Of a DNA stretch of 64,000 bases, positions 1-10,524 are shown piece after piece. The position numbers and the translations under genes are program-made. The first letter of the stretch is position 1. Every line of letters starts with the position of its first letter. The notes under the pieces are model-generated. The model had not been told where the DNA came from, made no database searches, and was given only the letters and a program-made list of their open reading frames with translations. Source of the stretch: an uncultured beta proteobacterium (GTDB lineage: Bacteria > Pseudomonadota > Gammaproteobacteria > Burkholderiales > Burkholderiaceae). The stretch is from contig CAISYI010000265.1 in assembly GCA_903889595.1 (NCBI GenBank), positions 1-64,000 on the forward strand, written 5' to 3'.

Positions 1-1
1 G

Positions 2-130
2 ATGCACCTCATTGAACCAAGCCATAACCGTCGGTTTGTAACTTTAATGGATCAGCATATGCCTGATTGGAAGGCTCTCAAGAAAATCCTTAATAACTCC
101 CTAGTTAATCATTCATACTACGCTGAATAA
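2..130 (+). CDS. C-terminal fragment of YgjP-like (M48/SprT-type) metal-dependent hydrolase, truncated by window start
   Basis: Frame 2 reads MHLIEPSHNRRFVTLMDQHMPDWKALKKILNNSLVNHSYYAE*, resembling the 'HLxEPxHNxxFxxLMDxxMPDW' C-terminus of YgjP-like proteins. Confidence 0.7.
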   Translation: MHLIEPSHNRRFVTLMDQHMPDWKALKKILNNSLVNHSYYAE

Positions 131-305
131 AGATGGATTATTTCTAAGGTAAGATCAAATTTAGCTATATTAATTTCTCCTCATGTTTTACCCCAATAGA
201 TTTACTTTAAGTTTTCTATTAAAACTTAATATAAGAACAATTTATGCTGACTGAATTTTTTAAGTAAAAACTTATTAAGTTAAGTAGTAGGTCAAAATTA
301 ATTTG

Positions 306-440
306 CGCGTCACTCAAGAAGAGGTATTTGGATCTGTACTCTCCATCATCAAGTTCAGGGATGAAGAGGTAGTTGCTAATGATATTCGGTTTGGTTTAGC
401 TCTATCGTCCAATCAGTTACTAGAAATCCTTTTGAAATGC
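306..440 (+). pseudogene. Relic of the C-terminal region of an aldehyde dehydrogenase
   Basis: Frame from 306 reads RVTQEEVFGSVLSIIKFRDEEVVANDIRFGLALSSNQ, matching the ALDH signature '(I)xQEEIFGPVLSVIxFxxEEEAIxxANDxxYGLAA'; no upstream ALDH body is present. Confidence 0.7.
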
Positions 441-501
441 GATGTTAGTTTTAGGGTTGGATTTTGTTTATGTTTTTTTTGATAGATATTGGAATAATTT
501 T

Positions 502-1473
502 ATGAATATAGTCATTGCAGATGATTACCAAAATTGTGTGAAAAATTTGAATTGCTACTCGCTGTTATCTGCGCATCAAGTGAAAGTTTATGTGGAGCCA
601 GTTAAGCACCGTGATGAGTTAATTGCTCGACTGAAGGATGCCGATATTTTGGTCATTATTCGGGAACGTATTTCTATTGATGAGGAGTTGTTAAGACATT
701 TACCCAAACTTCGATTAATTTCTTTGGTAGGGCGACACAGTAAAACAATTGATTATGCCGCATGTACGAAGCATGGAATTGCAGTCACTCATGGCATTTC
801 TTCTTCGCCAGAAGCTCCTGCTGAATTAACTTTAGCTCTGATGCTCGCTGTGAGAAGAAACGTTGTTCTGGAAGCCACAAGAATGAAGGAAGGTCAATTC
901 CCAATTACTCTGTCCCACAGGCTTGCTGGGTCGACTTTGGGAATTTATGGTTTAGGTGTTATTGGCCAAATTGTGGCAAGGGCTGCGCATGCTATGGGTA
1001 TGCATATTTTAATTTGGGGCCGAGATGCTTCAGTAAATAAGGCAAAAGAATTGGGGTATGAAGTTGCAAATAGTAAAGCAGATTTATTTTCACGCGCTGA
1101 TGTATTGAGTCTTCATTTGCGCTACAGTAAAGATACAGCTAATTCAGTATCTTATGCCGATCTTAGTTTGATGAAGTCAACGGCATTATTTATTAATACC
1201 GCACGAGCTGAACTAGTAGAAGAGGGGGCATTAGAGAAGGCTTTGCAAAATGGTCGCCCTGGTTTTGCAGGTGTTGATGTTTATGAGAATGAACCAATTC
1301 TTGACGGTAATCACCCGTTTTTAAAAATGGAAAACGTTGTTTGTATTCCCCATTTAGGCTGGGCAGACATTGATACCTTCGAGCTCTATTTTGGGGAAGC
1401 ATTCGAGCAAGTCATTCGTTATGTGAACAAAGAAAACTTACGTTTAATTAATCCTGAAGTCCTTTTGAGGTAG
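502..1473 (+). CDS. D-isomer specific 2-hydroxyacid dehydrogenase (NAD-binding)
   Basis: ORF 442..1473; likely start ATG 502 (MNIVIADDYQN). GxGxxG region 'LGIYGLGVIGQIVARAAHAMGM', 'TARAELVEEGALEKAL', 'GVDVYENEPI'. Confidence 0.85.
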   Translation: MNIVIADDYQNCVKNLNCYSLLSAHQVKVYVEPVKHRDELIARLKDADILVIIRERISIDEELLRHLPKLRLISLVGRHSKTIDYAACTKHGIAVTHGISSSPEAPAELTLALMLAVRRNVVLEATRMKEGQFPITLSHRLAGSTLGIYGLGVIGQIVARAAHAMGMHILIWGRDASVNKAKELGYEVANSKADLFSRADVLSLHLRYSKDTANSVSYADLSLMKSTALFINTARAELVEEGALEKALQNGRPGFAGVDVYENEPILDGNHPFLKMENVVCIPHLGWADIDTFELYFGEAFEQVIRYVNKENLRLINPEVLLR

Positions 1474-1478
1474 TTGAA

Positions 1479-2453
1479 ATGAAAACCATTCGACAGTTAA
1501 GTACTTATTTTATTTTGGCCCTATTTTTCTCACAGGCAATTGCAGCAGAAAAATATCCCTCTAGACCGATTCGATTAGTAGTTGCAAATTCCGCAGGTTC
1601 ATCTGCTGATGTGATTGCAAGAATCATTGCGACGGGCTTGTCTGAATCATTTAAGTGGAACGTAGTCGTTGAAAATAAGCCAGGTGCAAATGGTATTGTG
1701 GGTATTGATTTGGTTGCAAAGGCTCCAGCCGATGGTTATACATTGGGACTTGTAGTACCTAGTCTTATGACAGTCAACCCTCATGTTTATAAGAATATGC
1801 CATTTAGACCTTTGGAAGATTTAGCGCCGATTACTCAAACTACTTCAATCATTTTTGCTTTGGTATCAAACCCACAACTTCCTTTTAAAAATGTCAATGA
1901 CCTTGTTTCGTTTTCTAAAAAGAATGAGCGTTCTTTAAACTTTAGTTCAGCTGGGGTTGGTAATCTTGGACATTTAGCCGCAGAGTTATTTTCTGCTAAT
2001 GCAAATATTAAGTTAACTCATATTCCTAACCGTGGAGATGCCGCTGGGATGCTTGACGTAATGGGTGGACATACTGATTTAATGTTTGTACCTTTGGCCT
2101 CTGCCATCAGTCATATTAGGTCTGGTAAATTAAACTTATTGGCTATCGCCTCGCCTTTGCGAGTTCAACAATTTCCTGATGTTCCAACCTTAGTAGAGCA
2201 GGGGTTCCCCGAAGTTGTGATTCAAGGTTGGACTGGATTAGTGGCGCCAAGCGCAACACCAATGCCAGTTATCAACGATATTCATAAAGCCGTTCAACAA
2301 ATACTTTCAGATAACACGATTAAACAATCTATTTTCCAGCAGGGTATGGAAACAATTGGTTCGAGTTCAAATGACTTTAAGCAAATCATGAAAACAGAGT
2401 CTATTAAATGGGGAAATCTTATTCAGCAGTCTGGATTGAAATTAAATGACTGA
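1479..2453 (+). CDS. Bug/TctC-family tripartite tricarboxylate transporter substrate-binding protein
   Basis: Signal peptide, then 'YPSRPIRLVVANSAGSSADVIARIIATGLSESFKWNVVVENKPGANGIVGIDLVAKAPADGYT'. Confidence 0.9.
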   Translation: MKTIRQLSTYFILALFFSQAIAAEKYPSRPIRLVVANSAGSSADVIARIIATGLSESFKWNVVVENKPGANGIVGIDLVAKAPADGYTLGLVVPSLMTVNPHVYKNMPFRPLEDLAPITQTTSIIFALVSNPQLPFKNVNDLVSFSKKNERSLNFSSAGVGNLGHLAAELFSANANIKLTHIPNRGDAAGMLDVMGGHTDLMFVPLASAISHIRSGKLNLLAIASPLRVQQFPDVPTLVEQGFPEVVIQGWTGLVAPSATPMPVINDIHKAVQQILSDNTIKQSIFQQGMETIGSSSNDFKQIMKTESIKWGNLIQQSGLKLND

Positions 2454-2610
2454 AAAACGTTAAATATTGGAGATGTCTGATTGAAAATAATCGATTGGAA
2501 TTGATCAAAATAGAAAAATTGTAGTTATTTTTAATATCCATTTAGAACACTAGGTGAATTCTAATACGAAGTGCAACTTTGAATAATTAAAGTGAATATG
2601 TATAAAAGAC

Positions 2611-2645
2611 TAAAGACCTCTAATGTATTAAATTAGAGGTCTTTA
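2611..2645 (-). terminator. Intrinsic terminator downstream of tRNA-fMet
   Basis: 14-bp perfect stem taaagacctctaat / attagaggtcttta, immediately 3' of the tRNA on the minus strand, followed by a U-rich run (gtctttta). Confidence 0.7.
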
Positions 2646-2647
2646 AT

Positions 2648-2724
2648 TGGTTGCGGGGATAGGATTTGAACCTATGACCTTCGGGTTATGAGCCCGACGA
2701 GCTGCCAGACTGCTCCACCCCGCG
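2648..2724 (-). tRNA. tRNA-fMet (CAT), CCA encoded
   Basis: Reverse complement CGCGGGGTGGAGCAGTCTGGCAGCTCGTCGGGCTCATAACCCGAAGGTCATAGGTTCAAATCCTATCCCCGCAACCA; unpaired C1-A72 and GGG/CCC anticodon stem typical of initiator tRNA. Confidence 0.95.
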
Positions 2725-2789
2725 TCTGATCTGTACTAAGAGGGTAACTATATCATGTTTAACCTTGAATAGCAATCCCTTAAAAAAAC

Positions 2790-3674
2790 TTATGTTATTG
2801 AAGGGGTTATTTTAGGTGGTTGTTGAATCACCAATTGTGGGAATGGAATCTCAATATCTTCTTGTTCAAAAGCTAATTTCAGTCTGCCTTGAAACTCTCG
2901 TTTGATCAACAATTGAGAATTAGTATCAACTTTAATTCTACATTTGACAACAATTGATGAGTCACCAAAATTATCTAATCCTGCAATCTCCAGGTCGGCT
3001 AATATGAGATCACTAAACTTAGGATCTTCCCGCATTGCTTTAGCCACTTGGATTAAAGTTTGATTTAAATGATTTAAATCTGTTTTGTATGCAACGCACA
3101 CATCCATTACAGCGTAAATAAAATTTCTGGAGTAATTCGTTACCACTGATATTGCGCTATTGGGCACAAAATGGACCACACCCTCATAGTCTCTTAGTCG
3201 GATATACCTTAAGGTAACTTCTTCTACTGACCCAAATTTTCCAGCAATATTGACTCTATCGCCTTGTCGAACTTGATTCTCAATCAATATGACGAAACCT
3301 GTAAAGAAGTCTTTAACTAATGATTGAGCACCAAAACCAATTGCGACGCCCGCCACTCCAGCAGTCGCTATTAATGGTGCGACAGGAATTCCTAAAGTAG
3401 AAAGCACTGTCATAGTGGATAGAGCAAATATTACTACAGATGTGATGTAACGCATGACGCGAGAAAGAGTTTTGATTCTCTTCGTATCATCTGTTGCTGT
3501 ATGCTCTGTCATTTTTCCTTCGATTCCAAGGATGATTCGTCTAGAGAGCCTCGAAATTAACCAAGCTAGGAATAAGATGATTGAGATGTCTAAAAACAAA
3601 ATAATAAAATCTAACCACTCAACATAGATGTCAAGTTCTAGCTTTCGAAGGAATTGAATAATTGGATTTTTCAT
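2790..3674 (-). CDS. MscS-family mechanosensitive ion channel
   Basis: 'GVAGVAIGFGAQSLVKDFFTGFVILIENQVRQGDRVNIAGKFGSVEEVTLRYIRLRDYEGVVHFVPNSAI'. Confidence 0.92.
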   Translation of the reverse strand: MKNPIIQFLRKLELDIYVEWLDFIILFLDISIILFLAWLISRLSRRIILGIEGKMTEHTATDDTKRIKTLSRVMRYITSVVIFALSTMTVLSTLGIPVAPLIATAGVAGVAIGFGAQSLVKDFFTGFVILIENQVRQGDRVNIAGKFGSVEEVTLRYIRLRDYEGVVHFVPNSAISVVTNYSRNFIYAVMDVCVAYKTDLNHLNQTLIQVAKAMREDPKFSDLILADLEIAGLDNFGDSSIVVKCRIKVDTNSQLLIKREFQGRLKLAFEQEDIEIPFPQLVIQQPPKITPSIT

Positions 3675-3768
3675 AATTTTTTTTTAAAGGATTGTTTGTC
3701 TAGTTTAACTTCAAGTATGATTTAACGATGGATGATTAATAACAAAGAATAAAAAATCAACGAAAAAT

Positions 3769-4719
3769 ATGGCGTTACGATTTGGTAAAGATTTGGGTTG
3801 TAGGATTGTCTTGGTTGATACGGGTTTTGGTCGTACACAAAGTGATTCCTGCTATGTTGTTACACAAAGAGCTCCCTCAGGGGATCGATTAGCCATCATT
3901 GATACTGGAACCAATTTCTCTATTCCTCGAATTTTAGCAACAATTAAAGATTTGGGTTGTAGCTATGATCAAGTCAGTTACATTATTCTTACTCAGATTT
4001 ATTTAGACCATGCTGGTGGAGCTGGTTTACTTATGCAAAACTGTCCTAATGCAAAGTTGCTTCTGCACCCCAGAGGAGTCCGTCATTTGATTGACCCGAA
4101 TTCTTTAAGGGCTGTAGCAATATCCCTCTACGGTGAAAGTAGGGTCGATAAAGAATATGGTAATTTAATACCGATTCAACCGAGAAGAATCATCGAAGTT
4201 CAAGATGGTGATTTAATCAATCTAGCTGGTCGAATGCTGACGATTTTAGAAACTCCAGGAAATGCTAAACACCATCTTTGTATTTGGGATGAGTTATCCC
4301 AAGGAGTCTTTACTGGTGACACCTTTGGTTTGTCGTATCCGGAATTGGTGACATCTCAAGGGCCTTTTGTTTTTCCGGCTACAAGCTCTACTCATTTTGA
4401 TCCAAGGTCTCTGAGAGGTTCATTAAAGAAAGTGTTGGCCCTCAATCCTTCCTGTTTATATTTTTCGCACTTTGGTTCTTTAAAGGAAGTCCCACAAATT
4501 TATGAAGCCTTTTCAAAGTTGTTAGAGGAGGTTGAAAACTTAGGAAAAAAACTGAAGTTTGCAGATAATCGCCATGAGTTTCTGAAGGAAGGTTTACTTA
4601 ATATTTATACTCAAGCCCTCAGAAACCAAGGGTGTGAGCTAACCGACACTAAAGTCCAACAATTATTAGCCATAGATATTGAAAAAAATGCACAGGGTAT
4701 GGGCATTTGGTTGAGTTAA
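3769..4719 (+). CDS. MBL-fold metallo-hydrolase
   Basis: 'IILTQIYLDHAGGAGLL', 'ETPGNAKHHLCIWDELSQGVFTGDTFGL', 'LYFSHFG'; the first metal motif is QIYLDHAGG rather than the usual HxHxDHxGG. Confidence 0.82.
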   Translation: MALRFGKDLGCRIVLVDTGFGRTQSDSCYVVTQRAPSGDRLAIIDTGTNFSIPRILATIKDLGCSYDQVSYIILTQIYLDHAGGAGLLMQNCPNAKLLLHPRGVRHLIDPNSLRAVAISLYGESRVDKEYGNLIPIQPRRIIEVQDGDLINLAGRMLTILETPGNAKHHLCIWDELSQGVFTGDTFGLSYPELVTSQGPFVFPATSSTHFDPRSLRGSLKKVLALNPSCLYFSHFGSLKEVPQIYEAFSKLLEEVENLGKKLKFADNRHEFLKEGLLNIYTQALRNQGCELTDTKVQQLLAIDIEKNAQGMGIWLS

Positions 4720-4804
4720 CACATGGGTTTACCCTTAGAAAATAATATGCCGTAACCTTTTAAGGTATATAATTTTTAGCATTGGAGCACCAACAAGGTA
4801 GAAC

Positions 4805-6742
4805 ATGTCCCTAAGTAACCGTGAGTTTTCAGAATCAAAGATTCTTCGTCCTATCAACCTTGAGTCTCATTCTCAACATAAGAGTGGCAATACATCATCT
4901 CTAATGCTTGCGGCCATCGGTATCGTCTTTGGTGATATCGGTACTAGCCCCTTATATGCTCTCAAAGAATGTTTTAGTCCTGAACACGGTATTCCGTTCT
5001 CACCCGATGCAGTATTTGGGGTGATATCAATGGTCTTTTGGGCATTTTTGATTGTCGTTTCACTCAAGTACGTCCTTTTTGTTATGCGCGCCAATAATAA
5101 TGGTGAGGGGGGTATCCTTGCCCTGATGGCACTTGCTCTTCGGACAGCTCCAGTTGGATCTAGGCGCGCTTCTTGCATTATGATGCTTGGAGTTTTTGGT
5201 GCCTGTATGTTTTACGGTGACGCTGTGATTACACCTGCTATTTCAGTTCTTTCTGCTGTTGAAGGAATTGAAGTTGTTTCTGCTGAATTTAAGCATTATG
5301 TTATTCCAATCACACTCATTATTCTAGTTTTACTTTTCTTCATTCAAAAAAAGGGGACTTCAACGGTTGGTATATTGTTTGGCCCGATTATGGTGGTTTG
5401 GTTTGTGGTATTGGGTTTAATGGGGATTTACAACATCGTTGACAACCCTCAAATCATTTCTGCAATAAACCCACTTTTTGCTATCAATTTTTTAATGGAA
5501 CATTCTCTGCAAGCTTTTATTGTCTTGGGAGCAGTATTTTTGGTTTTAACCGGGGCAGAAGCACTTTACGCCGATATGGGTCATTTTGGTATAAAACCAA
5601 TTCGCTACGCTTGGTTCTTCATTGCCATGCCATGTCTTCTTCTCAATTATTTTGGTCAGGGAGCAATGTTATTGAATAACCCTGAGGCTATTTCTAATCC
5701 ATTTTTCCTAATGGTTCCCGAAGCTTTTACTCTTACACTCGTCATATTGGCCACTTGTGCAACCGTAATCGCCTCCCAAGCCGTTATTTCAGGTGCTTAC
5801 TCGATGACGAGTCAAGCTATCTTATTGGGATTTGTGCCAAGAATGAGGATTTTCTACACTTCAGCGAGAGAGGTAGGGCAAATTTATATGCCTGCGATTA
5901 ATTGGATGCTTTTAATCATTGTTATTTTCGTAGTCGTTTCTTTTAAAAGCTCTGCAAATCTAGCTGCTGCATACGGGATTGCTGTTACCACAACAATGAT
6001 TATTACAACTATTTTATCTGCGATTGTGATGAGTTTTGTTTGGCGTTGGAATCCAATACTAATTTTTGTCATTATTGGTTTATTTATATCCGTCGACTTT
6101 GCATTCTTCGCGGCTAATTTACTAAAGATTTCTGAGGGTGGTTGGTTCCCATTATTACTTGGAGTAATTTGTTTTGTTTTGTTGATGACCTGGTATTTGG
6201 GCAGAAAACTACTACGTGAAAAATCTGTTCAGAATGGTATCCCTTTACTTGGTTTTATTGAGTCTTTAAATAATCATCCACCTTTACGAGTTGAAGGCAC
6301 AGCTGTTTTCCTAACTGGTCATGTTGACTATGTTCCAGTTGCAATGTTGCATAATTTGAAACACAATAAAATCTTGCACGAAAGAGTCATTTTCTTAAAA
6401 ATTAGTATTTGGGATGTTCCATTCGTGGAAGAGGAACAAAGGATTACATTTAAAGATCTTGGTAATCAAATGTACTTAGTAAGGGCTATTTATGGTTTTA
6501 AAGAAACACCAAATGCCTTGAAAGTTATTGATGATTTAAAAGCTTACGATATTGAGTGTGAAAGTATGGATACATCTTACTTCTTAGCAAGGGATTCTGT
6601 CATCCCATCGGCGATGCCTGGAATGGCAATATGGCGTGAGAAAATCTTTGCTTGGATGCATCAAAATGCAGCAAAGCCTTCAGACTTTTATCAGATTCCA
6701 ACTAACCGAGTAGTTGAACTCGGTGCAAAAATAGAAATCTAA
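4805..6742 (+). CDS. kup: Low-affinity potassium transport system protein Kup
   Basis: '[22 protein letters not shown]', '[30 protein letters not shown]', 'GTAVFLTG'. Confidence 0.95.
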   Translation: MSLSNREFSESKILRPINLESHSQHKSGNTSSLMLAAIGIVFGDIGTSPLYALKECFSPEHGIPFSPDAVFGVISMVFWAFLIVVSLKYVLFVMRANNNGEGGILALMALALRTAPVGSRRASCIMMLGVFGACMFYGDAVITPAISVLSAVEGIEVVSAEFKHYVIPITLIILVLLFFIQKKGTSTVGILFGPIMVVWFVVLGLMGIYNIVDNPQIISAINPLFAINFLMEHSLQAFIVLGAVFLVLTGAEALYADMGHFGIKPIRYAWFFIAMPCLLLNYFGQGAMLLNNPEAISNPFFLMVPEAFTLTLVILATCATVIASQAVISGAYSMTSQAILLGFVPRMRIFYTSAREVGQIYMPAINWMLLIIVIFVVVSFKSSANLAAAYGIAVTTTMIITTILSAIVMSFVWRWNPILIFVIIGLFISVDFAFFAANLLKISEGGWFPLLLGVICFVLLMTWYLGRKLLREKSVQNGIPLLGFIESLNNHPPLRVEGTAVFLTGHVDYVPVAMLHNLKHNKILHERVIFLKISIWDVPFVEEEQRITFKDLGNQMYLVRAIYGFKETPNALKVIDDLKAYDIECESMDTSYFLARDSVIPSAMPGMAIWREKIFAWMHQNAAKPSDFYQIPTNRVVELGAKIEI

Positions 6743-6783
6743 AAAAACCCACTAAGCGAAAGTCTAGTGGGTTGTTTAATTCT
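6742..6783 (+). terminator. Intrinsic terminator downstream of kup
   Basis: aaaaaaCCCACTA-agcgaaagtc-TAGTGGGttgttt; A-rich 5' side means it may act bidirectionally for the convergent dehydrogenase gene. Confidence 0.8.
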
Positions 6784-6805
6784 TTTGAATGTCTTTGATT
6801 AATTT

Positions 6806-7984
6806 TTAGAAAGCTGAAATCCCTGTTATTGCGCGTCCTAAAATAAGGGCATGGATATCATGAGTACCTTCGTAGGTATTCACAACTTCTAAGTTTAAAA
6901 GATGTCTAATCACATCATATTCTTCTGAAATACCGTTACCACCCAACATATCTCTAGCCATACGGGCAATTTCTAAGGCTTTGCCTGTAGAGTTGCGCTT
7001 CATGATCGAAGTAATCTCTGGGCAGTCAATTCCTTCTTCTTTCATTCTGCCTAATCGAAGTGCACCCTGTAAGGCTAAACTAATTTCTGCTAGCATATCT
7101 GCCAGTTTTTTCTGTATTAACTGATTTGAAGCGAGTGGGCGATTAAACTGTTTACGATCTAGAGTGTATTGGCGAGCAATGCGCATGCATTCTTCTGCAG
7201 CACCCATGGCTCCCCAAGCAATACCATATCTGGCTGAATTCAAGCAAGTAAATGGACCTTTTAAACCCGATACATTTGGCAATTCATTTTCTGCTGGTAC
7301 AAAAACCTGATCCATAAAAACTTGACCAGTCGTCGAAGCTCTAAGCCCCATCTTGCCATGCATGACTGGAGCTGATAAACCCTTCATATTTTTTTCTAAA
7401 ATATAGCCACGAATTACGCCATCATCATTCTTCGCCCATATGACAAATACGTCAGCAAAGGGAGCATTTGAAATCCATATTTTTGAACCAGTTAATTCAA
7501 AGCCACCCGGTACTGATTTTGCTCTTGTAACCATGCTTCCTGGGTCAGAACCATGATCCGGTTCTGTTAAGCCAAAGCAACCAATATAGTGACCGCTTGC
7601 AAGTTTAGGAAGATATTTTTGTTTTTGCTCTTCTGAACCAAACTCGTAAATTGGTAACATGACAAGGGATGACTGAACTGAAAGCATGGAGCGATAACCA
7701 GAGTCAACTCTCTCAACTTCTCGGGCAATTACTCCGTAGGCGACATAGCCTAAGCCAGCACCACCATATTCACTTGGGATGGTACAACCCAAAAAACCTA
7801 ATTCACCCATTTCACGAAAAATCGCCTGGTCCGTAACCTCATTATGAAATGATTCACGGATTCTTGGCATTAGCCGTTCTTGACTATATTGTCGAGCTGC
7901 ATCAGCAATCATGCGCTCTTCCATAGTTAATTGTTGTGCAATTAAAAGAGGGTCGTCCCACTGAAATCTTGTTTTATTTGACAT
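6806..7984 (-). CDS. Acyl-CoA dehydrogenase, probable glutaryl-CoA dehydrogenase
   Basis: '[49 protein letters not shown]', '[49 protein letters not shown]'. Confidence 0.9.
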   Translation of the reverse strand: MSNKTRFQWDDPLLIAQQLTMEERMIADAARQYSQERLMPRIRESFHNEVTDQAIFREMGELGFLGCTIPSEYGGAGLGYVAYGVIAREVERVDSGYRSMLSVQSSLVMLPIYEFGSEEQKQKYLPKLASGHYIGCFGLTEPDHGSDPGSMVTRAKSVPGGFELTGSKIWISNAPFADVFVIWAKNDDGVIRGYILEKNMKGLSAPVMHGKMGLRASTTGQVFMDQVFVPAENELPNVSGLKGPFTCLNSARYGIAWGAMGAAEECMRIARQYTLDRKQFNRPLASNQLIQKKLADMLAEISLALQGALRLGRMKEEGIDCPEITSIMKRNSTGKALEIARMARDMLGGNGISEEYDVIRHLLNLEVVNTYEGTHDIHALILGRAITGISAF

Positions 7985-8037
7985 AATCTTGATATGATAA
8001 AAAAATGATATAAATGCTAGTTTAGACTAAATCTTAC

Positions 8038-8793
8038 ATGAAGACCAAACAGGCAAACCCTTCCATAAAATCTACGGCAGTAATACCCTCAACCAAAAAA
8101 TCATTCAAATATTATGATTTGATGTTGGTAGGGTTTGTTACTGTCCTCATTTGTTCTAATTTAATTGGGGCTGGGAAGGCTGCTCAAATAGAATTACCAT
8201 TTTTAGGGACCATGATTTTTGGGGCAGGTGTTCTGTTTTTTCCTATTTCGTATGCCTTTGGTGACATTTTTACGGAGGTTTATGGTTATGCCCATGATCG
8301 TCGTGCTGTATGGTGTGGATTTGGTGCGCTAATTTTTGCTGCATTCATGTCCCAAATCGTTATCCACTTAACCCCAGCACCTGGGGAATATAACAGCCAT
8401 TTACAAGAAGGTCTAGAATCTGTTTTTGGTAATACTTGGCGTATTGTCTTCGGATCGATTATCGCTTTTTGGACTGGAAGTTTAGTTAATTCTTTCGTGC
8501 TCGCCAAAATGAAAATATATTTCAATGGTAAACATCTCTGGCTTCGTATGATTGGCTCTACCGCATTGGGGGAATTAGTTGATTCTAGTTTATTTTATAT
8601 GTTGGCATTTTATGCAATATGGCCAATTGAACAAGTTATTCAAGTAGCAATGGCTCAATATATTCTGAAGACTTCTTGGGAAATTTTAGCTGTTCCCTTC
8701 ACGTATAAAATTGTCGCTTTTTTAAAGAAAAAAGAGGATGAAGATTATTATGATCATCAGACTAACTTTAATCCCTTTAAGATAAAGCTTTAA
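8038..8793 (+). CDS. yhhQ: Queuosine precursor transporter, VUT/YhhQ family
   Basis: 'FGAGVLFFPISYAFGDIFTEVYGYAHDRRAVWCGFGA', 'RMIGSTALGELVDSSLFY'. Confidence 0.9.
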   Translation: MKTKQANPSIKSTAVIPSTKKSFKYYDLMLVGFVTVLICSNLIGAGKAAQIELPFLGTMIFGAGVLFFPISYAFGDIFTEVYGYAHDRRAVWCGFGALIFAAFMSQIVIHLTPAPGEYNSHLQEGLESVFGNTWRIVFGSIIAFWTGSLVNSFVLAKMKIYFNGKHLWLRMIGSTALGELVDSSLFYMLAFYAIWPIEQVIQVAMAQYILKTSWEILAVPFTYKIVAFLKKKEDEDYYDHQTNFNPFKIKL

Positions 8794-8816
8794 CTCTTTT
8801 TTGAGAAGAATAAGAT

Positions 8817-9704
8817 CTAGTCTTTAGTTGTCAATTCATAACGGCTGTAATCATCTTGTCCTAGAGCTTTCACTAAAAAGGGCAGGCACATGGCAAGTTG
8901 TTCTTTCAGTTGCCAAGGTGGATTGATTACCCACATGCCACTGGCAGCTAAACCCTCTGTCAATATTTGACTTTTTATTTGCAGTTCTGCTTGTAAATAG
9001 GGTAGCCGATGATCATTGCAGAACTCTGCTAGTTGATGCGGTAACTCAGTTGCGTCACGGCGTTGTAAGATTGGATACCAAATAAAATAGGTACCCGTTG
9101 CAAAGCGCTTGATAGAATCCCTCAGAGCAGATAAAACGAACTGATAATCATCCTTATTCTCATAGGACGGATCAATTAAACAAAGGCCTCTGCGTGTTGG
9201 CGGTGGCAGAAATGCTTTTAACTGGGTAAAACCATCTTTCTGATACATTTGTACCGATCTTTTAGGACGATACGCACTTTGTGAGACGGTCATATTCTCT
9301 ACGAGATTAGGATAATCTGTAGTGTGTAGCTCTATCAATTTCAGCTGATCTTGAACCCTCATTGCTTGCAGCATTAACTGAGATGAACCAGGGTAGGTTT
9401 TAATGGATTTAGTTTTTTGGTTATTTAAATGACCAATTTCTTTGAAATAGTTGATAACTCCCTCAGGAATTCCATCTGGGTTTTCAGCACAGTAAGTTGC
9501 TAATCGCAAAACACCTTCGATAGCTTCTTCGCTTTTGATGGCATATTCGCTTTCAAGATTATAGATTCCAGCTCCAGCATGCGTGTCAATCAGGGAAATA
9601 CCAATTTCCTTTTTTTGCAGCAAATTAAGGCCGATTAATAGGGTGATATGTTTGAGCACATCCGCATGATTACCAGCATGAAAGGCATGACGATAACTAA
9701 ACAT
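8817..9704 (-). CDS. rlmJ: 23S rRNA (adenine(2030)-N(6))-methyltransferase RlmJ
   Basis: 'MFSYRHAFHAGNHADVLKH', 'YPGSSQLMLQAMR', 'RRGLCLIDPSYE'. Confidence 0.95.
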   Translation of the reverse strand: MFSYRHAFHAGNHADVLKHITLLIGLNLLQKKEIGISLIDTHAGAGIYNLESEYAIKSEEAIEGVLRLATYCAENPDGIPEGVINYFKEIGHLNNQKTKSIKTYPGSSQLMLQAMRVQDQLKLIELHTTDYPNLVENMTVSQSAYRPKRSVQMYQKDGFTQLKAFLPPPTRRGLCLIDPSYENKDDYQFVLSALRDSIKRFATGTYFIWYPILQRRDATELPHQLAEFCNDHRLPYLQAELQIKSQILTEGLAASGMWVINPPWQLKEQLAMCLPFLVKALGQDDYSRYELTTKD

Positions 9705-10524
9705 GATTTTTCAAAGACCGTTGATGTTTAATGAATAAGCTAAAGTAAATCACAAAATGAATACTTAAAAATAATGCCGTAATGAATTGGAGTGGTTGAT
9801 TGATAGAAAAGTCTAGTTTTTCTTGTATCAAGATATAAATGTTGACGAGACTAATAAGAACAACGACAGCTGTCAAGATTGAATAGGTTTTAAATGTTGA
9901 GGCTGGAATTTTAAAGATCAGCACAGTTCCAACTAAACCACAAAAAATCCCGAATGATGCTCCGATTAAGACATCGGATGGCCAATGCGCTCCAACTGCA
10001 ATTCTTGATAAACCGGCTCCAATTGCAATGATACAAACGAATAGGGAATATTTAAGAGTACTTTTGGGAGCGGAGAAAATAACGGCAAAGGCAATCGCAA
10101 AAGCCGTCATTGTATGACCAGAGGGCATTGCCGAGTGGAGGAGGGGTGAATCAATAATGTGAAAACTACTATGATCAATGACCCCTGCTGGTCTTGGCGT
10201 ATCAAAATAGGATTTACTAATGCTAGATAAGATACCAGTAAAAATTCCGCTAAGTAAAGCTGCAAAAATAACCCTAGGTGCAAAAAAGACTACAGGAAGT
10301 AGGACTGCAAAGCAGAACCATCCATTGCCAAACAAAGATAAAGTCGTCCAAAAGAGATCAGGTAGATTTGAAAAATGCTTATTTAAACTTAAAAATAAAC
10401 GAGTATTCAAATCGTTTTGGTCTATAACTACCCAAATTAAAAAAGGAATGAAGACTAGGCACCAGGCATAAATTGGCACACTTTCTCGAGCAGAGCCCAA
10501 GGATGAACTCGTCACACTATTCAA
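9697..10524 (-). CDS. PAP2-superfamily phosphatase, integral membrane
   Basis: 'KSYFDTPRPAGV', 'PSGHTMTAFAIA', 'GLSRIAVGAHWPSDVLIGASFG' phosphatase motifs; overlaps rlmJ start by 8 bp. Confidence 0.88.
   Translation of the reverse strand: MNSVTSSSLGSARESVPIYAWCLVFIPFLIWVVIDQNDLNTRLFLSLNKHFSNLPDLFWTTLSLFGNGWFCFAVLLPVVFFAPRVIFAALLSGIFTGILSSISKSYFDTPRPAGVIDHSSFHIIDSPLLHSAMPSGHTMTAFAIAFAVIFSAPKSTLKYSLFVCIIAIGAGLSRIAVGAHWPSDVLIGASFGIFCGLVGTVLIFKIPASTFKTYSILTAVVVLISLVNIYILIQEKLDFSINQPLQFITALFLSIHFVIYFSLFIKHQRSLKNHV

Noticed and set aside
4873-5178. 101-aa minus-strand ORF inside kup
   Set aside because: Fully antisense to a confident conserved gene; no domain-like composition or upstream RBS context.
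7985-8037. Possible preQ1 riboswitch upstream of yhhQ
   Set aside because: The 53-nt gap lacks the preQ1-I aptamer pattern (AGAGGTTC...ACCCTC...AAAAACTAA).
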